From positions 1-6,322 of the forward strand of contig CANQQN010000109.1 of the NCBI GenBank assembly GCA_947625995.1: 6,322 nucleotides of DNA, given 5' to 3'. Made by a program: the position numbers and the translations under genes. This document shows, in pieces, positions 6,257-6,322 of this stretch (its first letter is position 1; every line of letters begins with the position of its first letter). Source of the DNA: an uncultured Lachnospiraceae bacterium. Lineage in GTDB: Bacteria; Bacillota; Clostridia; Lachnospirales; Lachnospiraceae. The notes beneath the pieces are model-generated. The model saw nothing but the letters and a program-made list of their open reading frames with translations. It was not told the origin of the DNA and did no database searches.

Positions 6257-6322
6257 TTAATAATTTTCGCTGTTAAGCTCGAAGAAGCTCTGGGGATGAT
6301 TGCAGACGGGGCATACCTCGGG
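6257..6322 (-). CDS. 3' end of a rubrerythrin-like gene (partial)
   Basis: The last 21 codons plus TAA of a minus-strand gene that enters from the right edge. The peptide contains CPVCNHPQSFFEL and ends in SENY. This matches the second CxxC knuckle of the C-terminal rubredoxin-like domain of rubrerythrins (typically CPVCxHPQxxFE...ENY), where two CxxC pairs bind one iron. The first CxxC pair and the diiron ferritin-like domain would lie outside the window. Rubrerythrins are cytoplasmic peroxide-reducing proteins of anaerobes. The TAA stop is 19 bases from the shared terminator hairpin. The identification rests on a short but characteristic motif; another protein with a rubredoxin-like tail is possible. 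Confidence 0.82.
   Translation of the reverse strand, partial: PEVCPVCNHPQSFFELNSENY

Noticed and set aside
1..6322. CRISPR arrays, insertion sequences, tRNA or rRNA genes, phage or defence genes
   Set aside because: No regularly spaced repeats, transposase motifs, terminal inverted repeats or tRNA-like cloverleaf segments were seen, and nearly all the sequence is accounted for by ordinary genes.

Overview
This window looks like chromosomal DNA from an anaerobic Firmicute of the class Clostridia, probably Lachnospiraceae. The reasons are strong AGGAGG-type ribosome binding sites, moderate GC, use of ATG, GTG and TTG starts, a lepA-hemW gene pair, and a rubrerythrin-type protein end at the right edge. 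The family assignment is inference; no 16S rRNA or other taxonomic marker is present.

Layout. Left edge (1-719, minus strand): the first two genes of a metal-ion ABC transporter operon, namely a complete ATP-binding subunit and, overlapping its 3' end by 11 bases, the first six codons of a following gene that is probably the membrane permease. A roughly 240-base divergent control region (720-959) follows, with a sigma-A-like promoter on each strand. The plus strand then carries four genes in a row: lepA (960-2774, elongation factor 4), hemW (2771-3925, radical SAM heme chaperone, ATGA overlap with lepA), a lipoprotein N-acetylmuramoyl-L-alanine amidase (4033-5376, TTG start) and a CPBP-family intramembrane protease (5392-6225, GTG start). 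A hairpin terminator (6207-6238) straddles the stop codon of the last gene and has T-runs on both sides, so it can serve both strands. Right edge (6257-6322, minus strand): the last 21 codons of a rubrerythrin-like gene whose transcript would end at the same hairpin.

How the genes fit together. lepA-hemW is a well-known pair that in many Firmicutes leads into hrcA-grpE-dnaK-dnaJ. Here the next genes are cell-envelope proteins instead: a membrane-anchored wall hydrolase and a membrane protease. I see no terminator between hemW and the amidase gene, so the four plus-strand genes could be one transcript, though an internal promoter in the 107-base gap cannot be excluded. The flanking metal transporter and rubrerythrin genes are separate units.

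I found no evidence for an undescribed system. The less ordinary points are the unassigned N-terminal half and extended metal-site loop of the amidase, the non-hrcA context downstream of hemW, and the shared terminator built over a stop codon.
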